Assembly (NCBI GenBank): GCA_023213315.1
Contig: JAKCPI010028416.1
Location: 1-64,000, forward strand
Length of the DNA: 64,000 nt
Source of the DNA: Euborellia annulipes
Lineage: Eukaryota; Arthropoda; Insecta; Dermaptera; Anisolabididae
Direction: 5' to 3'
Shown here: positions 55,431-64,000 of the stretch, piece after piece
Position numbering within the stretch: the first letter of the stretch is position 1
How the letters are laid out: each line of letters opens with the position of its first letter
The notes under the pieces: generated by a model
What the model was told of the DNA's origin: nothing
Databases searched by the model: none
The model's input: only the letters and a program-made list of their open reading frames with translations
Position numbers and translations under genes: made by a program

Positions 55431-55814
55431 CTGTAAAAAAAAAAAAATCTTAACTTTAGTGTATTTTGGAATACTAAATTTATAAATTTCCCATGTAAAT
55501 GATAAATACTGTGCATTTATCTACTAAATTTTCAAATTTATGAGTTCAAATATTTACAACAAAAGAACATTTTAAAATTACAAGTTTACATACATTGTAT
55601 AGTAATTTTCGTTAAAAATTGTATTTTTTTCGAAAGCAGTTTGGAAACTTTAAAATTACCACTCAATTGCACTCTAATTTTCAATTACAATTTCTAAAAT
55701 TACAATACATTTGTAAATGGTTTTTTCAAAGACTCACTAAATTTAATATGTTTTTGTTTATGTAATTTGCATCCTACACAATTGTAAAATCAACAAAAAT
55801 TTGTTTACAGTGTA
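55431..55814. mobile_element. CACTGTAAA-type MITE
   Basis: TA, CACTGTAAAAAAAA at the left and TTTACAGTG, TA at the right. The interior has inverted TACAATT/ACAAATTTG-like stretches. TA duplication suggests a Tc1/mariner-type source. Confidence 0.65.
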
Positions 55815-55976
55815 GCCTACTAGTAATATATAAAAGATCTATCGGTAATAGAGCAGTGTCATACACATTTGTAAATTTTCAAATATTTTTTATGCGGTAA
55901 GAATTGAGAAGGCATCTTCGTTTTTTGGCAAAATTAAAAAAAAAAATATTTCCTTCTTTCTTTTTTACTATCTCTT

Positions 55977-56204
55977 ACCTCACACTCACACACACATTCA
56001 CACAGTCTTTTCGGCAACTCCGGCCATTTAAGGCTTTGACGATAACCGTTGTAATATATATTATCTATTGTGGGTTCAGGCATTTCTATTTAAACCATCT
56101 GGTATCCAAATGGCTTAAATAAAATCATCGGACCGCCTGGGTCCGAACCCGCGACATTTGGTATAGGTGGTAGGCACGCTACCTACTACGCCAGACCCGG
56201 GGGC
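55977..56204 (-). mobile_element. tRNA-derived SINE, family 2, in repeat A hairpin
   Basis: On the minus strand: GCCCCCGGGTCTGGCGTAGT, GCGGGTTCGGACCC, GATGATTTTATTTAAGCCAT and a GTGTGAATGTGTGTGTG end. It separates the two arms of the repeat A terminal hairpin. Confidence 0.85.
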
Positions 56205-56391
56205 GAGAGAAAGTATTGGATTCATGTCAAAAATTCGATGTGGAGTTTTTGATGGATATTCACGTTTTGAGGTCCCCTGAATCCAAAAAAGTGGTTTTCG
56301 CGACATGGTCTGTCTGTGAACAAAATATCTCAAGAACGAATAGAACTAGGAGATTGAAATTTTATATTTAAATGATAGACAGGAAGAGAGG

Positions 56392-56919
56392 ATGTCATCA
56401 AATTCAGTGACCTTTTCCGGTAACTTTTCGAAATGTAGTGCTCGTTTCGATGGAAGCGAAAAATCCGATGTCGATGCATTCATTGACGCTGTAAACACGT
56501 TCAAAGATTGTGCAAACGTTTCGGACGAAAACGCCCTTCGTGGTTTTTCCATGCTTTTCGAAGGTACAGCAGCCACGTGGTGGAAAGGAATTAAAGACTC
56601 TGTTGAAAGGTGGGATGATGCTATAAAATCATTATCCGAAGCATTTTCACGAAGACTGCCTCCTCATTTAATTTTTAGAAAAATATTTTCACGAGAACAA
56701 AGTGATAATGAACCAACTGAACTTTTTGTTTGTTACATTCGTTCTTTATTAGCCCAACTACCTTATAAATTGCCTGAAAAGGCGCAAGTGGACATTGTGT
56801 TTGGACTATTACATTTAAAAATTCGTAAAAGACTCAAAATTAAATTTGAATCGTTTCAAGATTTGTTAGAATCCGCTAAAGCAGTTGAATTTGCAACACA
56901 TTGGCCGCCATTGGGCTGA
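56392..56919 (+). CDS. Arc/gypsy-type retrotransposon gag, C-terminally short
   Basis: 175 codons, MSSNSVTFSGNFSKCSARF. The segment from about residue 15 matches Ty3/gypsy gag of the insect Arc-like group: CSARFDGSEKSDVDAFIDAV, FEGTAATWWKGIKDSV (the conserved A-x-x-W-W helix), FSRRLPPHLIFRKIF and TELFVCYIRSLLAQLP. This is the capsid core; it normally self-assembles and packages RNA. The ATG lies at the inner edge of the inverted repeat. The frame ends THWPPLG, 11 bp before the LTR, without the zinc knuckle or protease usually found downstream, so the C-terminus is probably a deletion junction. No internal stop: a fairly young copy, or one under selection. A domesticated capsid gene is possible but not supported by anything else here. 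Confidence 0.8.
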   Translation: MSSNSVTFSGNFSKCSARFDGSEKSDVDAFIDAVNTFKDCANVSDENALRGFSMLFEGTAATWWKGIKDSVERWDDAIKSLSEAFSRRLPPHLIFRKIFSREQSDNEPTELFVCYIRSLLAQLPYKLPEKAQVDIVFGLLHLKIRKRLKIKFESFQDLLESAKAVEFATHWPPLG

Positions 56920-56930
56920 CTGGCTCCTCC

Positions 56931-57263
56931 TGTTGACTGGCCGGTCTCCGTGTTAACCTCTGACTTTACTCTGACTCCCAATTGGAGTACTCGCACGTTT
57001 TTTCAATTCAATTCCATTCTCACTTATATTCACCTCAAGATAACACTTGCGTTTCAACTTTCAATTTGTTTTCTTCAACTCTTTTTATAATTTCATTTTA
57101 AATTCACTTTATTCAAGTTTACAACCTTTTTATATTTAATTGTGTGTGTTAATTAATAAATTTCATTAAAGTTACAAAACCGTCAGCCAAAAGTAGAGCC
57201 TCTGGCTGGCATCTTCTCTTCCTGTCTATCATTCTAATCGCTGAACAACTTCTCTTATCAACA
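56931..57263 (+). repeat. LTR-like segment after gag
   Basis: Bounded by TGTTGA...TCAACA. Contains a TATA-like CTTTTTATAA (57081-57090) and AATAAA (57156-57161) followed by a possible processing region, in the order expected for U3-R-U5. No second copy in the window. Confidence 0.5.
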
Positions 57264-57592
57264 TTTTATACTAGTATTTAAGTTAGACACCCACCTGTGG
57301 GCGTGAAAATAAGCTTTTGAACAAAATCAGCCAAAAAGTGCTAGTACTTTACTGATGTAGTTTTTCAGTTTTTTTTTTTTTTTTTTTTTTTTTTGATTTT
57401 CTCAAAATTCGCTCCAATAATTTTGATTAAAGTCCATAAATGAATTATTTTTTTAGATGATCTTTAAAATTTATAAATTTTACATCTTGAATTTTAATAT
57501 ATCGGTGGAAACTAAATATATCTCGACAAAAAAAAATCTGGTGTGACGAGCACAGATGCTGTGCGAACAGTCGCACCAGATTTTTATGTTAT

Positions 57593-57965
57593 ATAAACAT
57601 ATATTTGACGATTGATTTGATAAAAATATTTTTTCCTTCCGATTGTCAATTTATATTAAATTTGAAATGAGAAAAAGATAATGTCAGTTAAATAATAAAA
57701 AAAAAACAAAAATTATTATCTAATTTTGTTAACGTGTGTCATTTTGTGATATGAAGAATGTGATAGCGATATTTAAAGAGAAATGTTTTATTTTTTTTTT
57801 TTACTTTAAGACAAAAACTGATAAAGTGACCCATCACAAATTTGATTTTCAAGTGTAGTAGAAAAAAACAAACTTTTTTTTTTTATAGATCTTTTTTCAG
57901 CATCTTAGTTAACGAATATAAAATTTTTCTTACGAATTTCTGTATATAGGTAAGAGAAATTAAAA
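57593..57965. other. No gene recognised
   Basis: AT-rich with poly-A/T. A tiny repeat A end (GTAAGAGAAATTAAAA) is at 57949-57964. Confidence 0.35.
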
Positions 57966-58080
57966 AAAAATTTTCTCGCTTTATTTAATACAATCGTCGA
58001 CGTTTCGGCCGATTTTTCTGGCCTTCGTCAGGATAAATGTTATGGTTGCCAAGAGTCCCTCTAAGGAACTCTGAGATACT
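57966..58080 (-). mobile_element. Penelope-type tail
   Basis: On the minus strand: CCTGACGAAGGCCAG, GGCCGAAACGTCGACGATTG, TATTAAATAAAGC and an A run. This matches the common 3' end style of Penelope-like elements; no coding part remains. Confidence 0.5.
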
Positions 58081-58169
58081 GTTGATACGAACATCATGAC
58101 TTCTTAAGAAATAAATAGTCTAAATGGCCTCCAATGACAAAAAAAGACCTTAAATAACAATAATACAAA

Positions 58170-58580
58170 AAAAAAATCATTGTGTGGTTTTATGAAACCA
58201 CGATGCAAGTGAAACTTTTTTTTTTCAGATCGTAGGCGTTTAACTGAAAATTTTCAGAAAATTATTCAATTAAGGGTATTTAAATCGCGTTTTTAATCTT
58301 AACTTAATAAAATGGGAAATCAATAGACGTATGTTAAAAACTGAGAACAATATTTATTTAGTAATTGAAGATTTGAATAATTTTAAATTATTTTTAAAAT
58401 TATATTTTATCAATTTAAAAATTGAATAATTAAATCTCACAATTATTTTTTTATAATTCGTCATATATATTAAATTTCAATTTTTTTTGTTGTCATGGCT
58501 TGTAGCATCACGGCCCTTGACGGCTTGTTACGTGACATGCTGATAGAAGAGCGAAATCAAATAAAAGTTTCACTTAAAAA
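58170..58580 (+). repeat. Dispersed repeat family E
   Basis: ATCATTGTGTGGTTTTATG through CGTGACATGCTGATAGAAG; matches 52495-52930. A partial SINE family 1 tail sits just before (58117-58165). Confidence 0.6.
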
Positions 58581-59505
58581 AAAAAAAAAAATAGGAAGCC
58601 AAATATATCCTTTTTTTTCTTTTTATAGAAATATAAATTTAAAAAAAGAGAGGTTATCTGCATTTATTTTTTGAATCCCCAAGATTTTTCCCCTCTGATA
58701 AACAAAAAAAAAAAGCTTCTATTTTAAATTTAGCAAAAAGCATAAAAAAAAAAAAAAAAACACATACGCAGAGAGGGAAATGCTAATGGGGGGGATAAAC
58801 ATAATCAGTAAATACGAGCTCTCGTTAATGATATGAAGATAGCAACAGCAACAACTACCCCTCAACAACAACAACAGTTTGGGAATATTTTATACTTTTC
58901 ATTGGTGGCGGGGGGTCATTTTGAAAAAGCACATCGCATTTTTAACACCCTGATAAAAGATAAGAATGCTAACGAAATAGATACATGGAATTCTATAGCG
59001 TTTTTTTTTTTACTTAGAAATGGATTTTCAACGGTATAGAGAGGGGAGAGGGCTTGCTTGCCAAGTGATGCTGGATAAAAAACGTAAATAACGTTGGATT
59101 CATCTCTTCATGGAATATCAAACATATCTATCAGCGAATTTTAAATTAAACCTTTAGAGGTTGAGATCGAAATAACGAATGTATTAAAATGAATCTATTT
59201 CCTTTCAAAAAAAAAAAAAAAAAAAAACGAGGTTTTATTTAATTCTAGGAAAAAAAAATCATCTAGTGGAAGATTATTGGCTATTGGTTGTTTGTTGTAT
59301 CAAAAAAGAACCCTAAAGGATTTTATAATTATAAAATACAATAAATTGGAAGAATAAATTTTAATTATATATCATTAATTATTGAATAACAATTACGAGA
59401 TTTTAAATTTCTCTTTTTTTTTGCATATCTATATTAAAAGAGAAAATATTTTTATTTATTTTAAAACTAGAAAACTACTTAACGAAATTTTATGGGGGCT
59501 TTTTT
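58581..59505. other. No gene recognised
   Basis: Poly-A runs and a CAA array (58862-58876). A 68-codon open frame at 58833-59039 includes the CAA-encoded glutamines and shows no domain. Confidence 0.4.
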
Positions 59506-59954
59506 ACTTTCCCTTATCTCTATATATGTTAATATATATAGAGAGAAAGTATTGGATTCATGTCAAAAATTCGATGTCGATATACACGTTTTGAGGTCCC
59601 TTGAATCCAAAAAAGAGGTGTTCGCAAAATGGTCTCTCTGTGAAACAAAATATCTAAAGAACGAAAACAGCTAGGAGGTTGAAATTTTATATTTAAGTTA
59701 GACACCCCTCTAGGGCGGGAAAATAAGCTTTTAATCAAATTCGCCCAAAGAGTACTAGTACTTTATTAATGTACTTTTTCAGTTTTTTTTTTAATTTTCT
59801 CTAAATTCGCTCCAACGATTTTGATTAAAATTCAAAAATCGTGATCATTTTACTCTTGTACTTCATAGGAAAGTTCGGAGAAATGGTTGCCATGGTAATA
59901 AAATATAAATATGTTCCCATTGTGTGCTATTCGACCAGTCACACCAGATTTTGT
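59506..59954 (+). mobile_element. Repeat A copy, internally deleted
   Basis: TTTTACTTTCCCTTATC hairpin, block A, no microsatellite, a deletion in block B, and half of the terminal hairpin (GACCAGTCACACCAGATTTT). Confidence 0.75.
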
Positions 59955-59956
59955 TT

Positions 59957-60310
59957 AAATTAAGGTCGATTTCGGCATCGAAGGCCATTTAGTCTCTATT
60001 TATTTCAATTGGATTGGTAGCCAATCCAAGGTCCGAGAACTCTTTATTGAATTCCAATGATGTACGTTGATTTATACACAAGGAAGTGAGCATGAGCAGC
60101 CAAAAATTAAAGCCTCCGATTTTTGACAATTAACGAGACGTTTCAGGAAAATTTTACTTTCCATCATCAGTCTTTCAAATTCTATAAGTCCCGGAGTTGT
60201 TAAAAGGCCACAATATATTTATTATGTATTATTTTTATGGGTCGTCAGTGAGAATGATAGTTAATTGTCAACAATCGGAGGCTTTAATTTTTGGCTGCTC
60301 CTGCTCCCTT
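59957..60310. repeat. SINE family 1 tail and Penelope-type inverted tails
   Basis: 59957-60030 is a reversed SINE tail (GGCCATTTAGTCTCTATTTA). AGCAGCCAAAAATTAAAGCC (60097-60116) recurs in reverse at 60280-60299. On the minus strand, 60137-60170 has CTGATGATGG, stem GGAAA/TTTCC, GAAACGTC. Confidence 0.5.
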
Positions 60311-60506
60311 TCTTGGGAGAATGGGTTAAGAGAAAAAAAAACTCATTTAGAACTATAAAATTTAAATAATCGAACTGAATTTTTGACTTTAAAAAACGTT
60401 AGTATTATCAGCAAGCGTGAAGAATAATAAATAAATATATATTTCCAGATGATATTTATAAAAAATAAAATCTATCCTTAAAATTCTCTACAAACTAAAG
60501 AAAAAT

Positions 60507-60814
60507 AAAAACCCCCATAAAAATCCATCAAGTAGTTTTGGAGTTAAAATATTTAAAAGAAAAAGTTGAAATTAAATCTCACAATTATTATCCAATAATT
60601 AATTAATCATATTTATATTAAATTCTAATTAGAATATTTTTGAAACAAATTAGTTGAAAAATCTTTTTCTATTCTAATTAGACAAAAAAAAAAAAAATTA
60701 AAATTTAATATAAATATGATTAATTATTGGATAATAATTGTGAGATTTAATTTCAACTTTTTCTTTATAAATATTTTAACTCCAAAACTACTTGAAGGAT
60801 TATTATGGGGTTTT
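60507..60814. repeat. Foldback repeat (family I)
   Basis: Arms of about 130 bp: AAGTAGTTTTGGAGTTAAAA, TTGAAATTAAATCTCACAAT and AATTAATCATATTTATATTA are repeated in reverse. Single-arm copies are at 61500-61637 and 62400-62565. Confidence 0.75.
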
Positions 60815-61499
60815 CTTATCTAAGGAGTGTTAAAAATCATTTAGAAATAAAAATTAATTTATCATTAGCCACGCATGTAGAAAATACCAAATTGAGCCTT
60901 ATTCTCAAAAAGTTTAATCTCTTTGAAGTGCTAAGTGAGAGATTTTTCTAAATCCCCTTTGACTGATTGCGCAGCTAGTAAATACTAAAGCTCTTAAATT
61001 AGCGAGTATTAAATGATTAGTTCATCTTTAAAAAGAGCCCTTAAAATGACCTACCTTTATTTAAATTAGCAAATTATGTTATAAAATAAATTTTAATATA
61101 TGAATATGAGAGGGATATTCCATCCATATGCATAAATATTTAATCACAGAGCAAGAGCCATAGATAAAACATTTAATAAGGATTAAGGGGCGGTGTTTAA
61201 ACGTTCAGAAAATTTATAATAATAAATTTAATTATTATACAAATAAATGGCCGCCAGGCAATTTATGATATTTCGTTTCTTCAACATTATTACGAGGGGG
61301 GTGGGGGGTGGGGATTACTAAATTGGAAAATTAGATGGGGAAGTGCTATTATTAGGTGATATAATTAGTTAATATCTTTAACAATTTATATATAGTATAA
61401 TACCGCTGCTATTTTAATAAAAGATGAGAGAGGAATTTAATGAACGAATATATATGTTCATTAATGACTTTGTTTCAAAAACAAATCTTTCTATTCTAA
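60815..61499. other. No gene recognised
   Basis: AT-rich with a G-rich patch (61296-61314). Nothing recognised. Confidence 0.35.
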
Positions 61500-61637
61500 T
61501 TAAGGAAAAAAATTAGATAATAAAATTTAATATAAATATGATTAATTATAGAATAATAATTGTGATATTTAATTTCAAATTTTTCTTTTTAAATATTTTA
61601 ACTCTAAAACTACTTGAAGGATTTTTATGGGTTTTTT

Positions 61638-62328
61638 ACTTTCATCTTACCTGTATTATATATGTTAATATATATAGAGAGAGAAAAGTATTGGATTCAT
61701 GTCAAAAATTCGATGTCGAGATTTTGATGGATCTTCGACGTTTTGAGGTCCCACTGAATCCAAAAAAGTGGTTTTCGCGACATGGTCTGTCTGTGTTCTG
61801 CTGTGTGTGTGTGTCTGTGAACAAAATATCTCAAGAACGAAAAGAGCTAGGAGGTTGAAATTTCTATATTTAAGTTAGGCACCCCCATGGGACCTGACAC
61901 GAAGCTTTTGAACAAAATCGACCAAAGAGTACTAGTACTTTACTGATGCACTTTTTCAGTTTTTTTCGATTTTCTCAAAATTTGCTCCAACGTTTTTTTT
62001 TTAAATTCAAAAATCAATTATTTTTTAGATTCTCTTTAAAATGTATATTCTCATTTTGTGATTGAAATCTTCTGAAGACCACTTTACTCTTGTTCTCCAT
62101 AGAAAAGATAGGAGAATGGTTGCCATGGTAACAACATATAAATATTTTGCCATACTTATAAATTTTACAACTTGAAATTCGAATGTATATTGGCGGGGGG
62201 GGCTCTATTAGTCGGAAACTAAATACATGTCGACACAAAAAATCTGGTGTGACAAGCACAGTACACAACATTCGATTACCGAAGGTAAGAGAAAGTTGTG
62301 TGCTGTACGCCAGTCACACCAGATTTTT
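61638..62328 (+). mobile_element. Repeat A copy, full length
   Basis: TTTTTTACTTTCATCTTACC hairpin, block A, short microsatellite (61787-61818), block B, and terminal hairpin (62243-62328). A GGCGGGGGGGGCTC insertion sits at 62191-62204. It lies between two family I half-copies. Confidence 0.85.
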
Positions 62329-62584
62329 ATAGATGTATTTAATAAATTTAGAATATTTTTGAAACAAACGGAATTGGTTAGCAATTTGAGAAATCTTTAT
62401 CTATTCTAATTAAAAAAAAAAAAAATCAAAATTCATTATAAATATGATTAATTATCGAATAATAATTGTGAGATTTAATTACAACTTCAATTTAAATTAA
62501 TTTCAAATATTAAATGTTTTAACTCCAAAACTACTTGAAGGATTTTTATGGTTTTTTTTTTTTTAATTTGTAGAGAATTTGTTT

Positions 62585-62665
62585 TTTTTTTTTAATACCA
62601 TTTGGTATCCAAATAAATATTGATCGGACTATCTGGGGATCCGAACCAGTGCCTGTTGGATAGGT
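62585..62665 (-). mobile_element. SINE family 2 fragment
   Basis: CATTTGGTATCCAAATAAAT, ATCGGACTATCTGGGGATCC; the head has decayed. Confidence 0.5.
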
Positions 62666-62689
62666 GATTTTAAGCATAGGTTTTATTTA

Positions 62690-63386
62690 AGGGCAGGTAC
62701 AGTGAGGGACAATATTAAGTCCCACCCATGCTTTTACTACTTGTGCAACTTTAAATTACCGAAAGTTAGAGTTATGTGCCACCAGTCACGCCAAATTACC
62801 CCCCCCCCCATTTCCCTCAAAAAATCACTTAGAAATAAAATAAAATTTAAGCCACAGAGATCGTTGTAGTCAAGCAATACCAAGCGCGGCCTGGGTGGGT
62901 GGCCCTGGGGAATTTGCGTGTGGAACGTCCCCCGCTAGCCATCTGTTCAATTGAATTTAATACAAAAAAATTACTACTATTTTGCGAAATTGTTTTGTGA
63001 ACAATCCCTATTTTTAAATTTCCTTCCTTTCATTGAATTATTTACTTTCCTATTTATTTATTAATTTAATTTTATTGTTCTCTTGTTGTTGTTGTTGTTG
63101 TTGCTTATGCAAAATTTTGTACTGTTTGATTTTTGTTTCATTTATTTCTCATAATATTTGAATTATTGGGCTAATTCAATTCTATTTTCATCTGTAGGCT
63201 AGTGACTGACCCAAGGGGACAGACAGACACGTCCCAAACACGTGATTGGAAATAAAACTGAGTAGAGTGTTAATGAACAGAGAGAGAGAGAGTGCTTTTT
63301 AATTATGTGGATACAAAAACTGACTGGACAGCACAGTGTTTGTGATTTTTTGTTTATGTTTAATTTTTGTTTCTCTTGTTTTGTAG
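62690..63386. other. Family B fragment, then unrecognised sequence with GTT array
   Basis: 62740-62815 (AAATTACCGAAAGTTAGAG, CCAGTCACGCCAAATTACC) is a family B fragment. 63084-63107 is a GTT array. 63230-63386 leads into the candidate exon with a pyrimidine-rich stretch. Confidence 0.45.
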
Positions 63387-63480
63387 CCGCCGCCACCCAC
63401 ACCTTCGCACCTTCGCGCGCTGTGCATCTGTCTGTCATCCGAGGGAAGCCCGAAGCTTCTTTCTCCACCTGCAGAGCGAG
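63387..63480 (+). other. Candidate host-gene exon
   Basis: A 94-bp GC- and CpG-rich block begins right after TTTCTCTTGTTTTGTAG, a textbook 3' splice site, and ends GCGAG followed by GTGAGTAAC, a textbook 5' splice site. Composition contrasts sharply with the AT-rich flanks. All three forward frames are open, so neither frame nor coding status can be chosen; it may be a 5' untranslated exon. 94 bp is not a multiple of three. It matches no repeat in this window. Family unknown. Confidence 0.45.
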
Positions 63481-63877
63481 GTGAGTAACCAATTCGTTAT
63501 TTCAAGTTCTGATTTAAGAGACGACTATCCAATTTATAATAAAAAATTTGAATTTACCGCAGCGCGGTAAAATAAAATGATAGGAAAAAAATAAATGGTG
63601 AAATCTTTAGCTGAAAACTCATTCTTTCTAACCGTATATTCCCCATAATTATACCTCTTAAGACAGAGGAGTTATTCAAGCCGATAAACTTTTTCGTGCA
63701 TGCCCCTCTGACCTGCTACTATAGGCACATGATTTGTAAGACGTTGTCACGTCAAAACAATTGAGTTTGCTTTAACTATGAAGATTGTGTTTAGGAGAGT
63801 GTGTCACATCGATAGATCGATATTTTTTATTTTGAAATATTCAAATTTCAAATATTTGATTACTATTATTATGATTT
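63481..63877. other. No gene recognised (possible intron)
   Basis: AT-rich sequence after the candidate donor site; ATCGATAGATCGATA (63810-63824) is a small palindrome. Confidence 0.35.
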
Positions 63878-64000
63878 GAATCCGAGGTGCTTTCGTGCAC
63901 GAAGACACACACACTTCAAACCCATCCGGCTTCTGGGCGTAACCATCTACCGGACTCTCAGCAGCGTATCTAGGTGGATCGCTCTCCCAGGCGCATCTAG
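63878..64000 (-). repeat. Family D repeat, running off the window
   Basis: GAGGTGCTTTCGTGCACGAA and AACCATCTACCGG are the reverse of 52010-52075. The rest lies beyond the right edge. Confidence 0.65.

Larger units (their letters stand above)
56371..57274 (+). mobile_element. Arc-like gag fragment joined to an LTR, inserted as one unit
   Basis: 904 bp flanked by TATTTA (56365-56370 and 57275-57280). It starts AATGATAGACAGGAAGAGA, whose exact reverse complement lies at 57215-57233. It contains a gag frame and an LTR-like segment but no pol, no left LTR and no poly-A. Confidence 0.8.
55965..57592 (+). mobile_element. Repeat A copy carrying a SINE and a gag-LTR insertion
   Basis: TTTTTTACTATCTCTTACC (55960-55978), then a SINE, then GAGAGAAAGTATTGGATTCATG (56204-56225), block A, the gag-LTR insert (56371-57274), TATTTAAGTTAGACACCC, block B with a T28 run (57369-57395), and a shortened terminal hairpin (57535-57592). 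Confidence 0.85.

Overview
This is 64 kb of AT-rich animal nuclear DNA, most likely from an arthropod. That call rests on the retroelement mix: a BEL/Pao LTR element with an apparent tRNA-Tyr primer site, a Penelope-like element with a GIY-YIG domain, an I/Jockey-type LINE tail with RNase H, a GTF2IRD2/ZBED5-type hAT transposon, tRNA-derived SINEs and a DINE-1-like repeat with a GTCT microsatellite. The species cannot be named from sequence alone. Almost every kilobase is transposon-derived. The only good candidate for a host gene piece is a small GC-rich exon near the right end (63387-63480).

Region by region. 1-2370 is a hAT element whose first 7 bases lie outside the window; its transposase is split by a one-base frameshift in an A8 run. 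2379-3080 is a foldback repeat. 3130-30800 is the dominant structure: one inverted duplication with arms of about 10.2 kb facing each other across a 52-bp spacer (13381-13432). By eye the arms are about 99% identical near the centre and about 90-95% at the outer ends. The right arm alone carries two later insertions, a 0.67-kb repeat A copy (19842-20508) and a 6.6-kb nest (22372-28972) of a Penelope-like inverted pair that was itself hit by a 3.94-kb BEL/Pao element. The left arm preserves the empty sites.

31-64 kb is a mosaic of short non-autonomous elements. At least five hAT-type MITEs have readable 8-bp target duplications. There are two tRNA-SINE families, a TTAA-flanked MITE, several foldbacks, Penelope-tail-like hairpins and about ten more copies of repeat A. 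One repeat A copy (55965-57592) contains both a SINE and an Arc-like gag fragment joined to an LTR.

Repeat A is the window's signature family, about 0.7 kb long: a hairpin at each end, a GTCT-type microsatellite in the middle, insertion into T tracts. This resembles the Helentron-associated DINE-1/HINE class. The coding remnants (hAT transposase, LINE RNase H, Penelope GIY-YIG, BEL gag-protease, Arc-like gag) are independent mobile-element genes and do not form an operon or pathway. Alignments were made by eye, so identities and some repeat limits are approximate.
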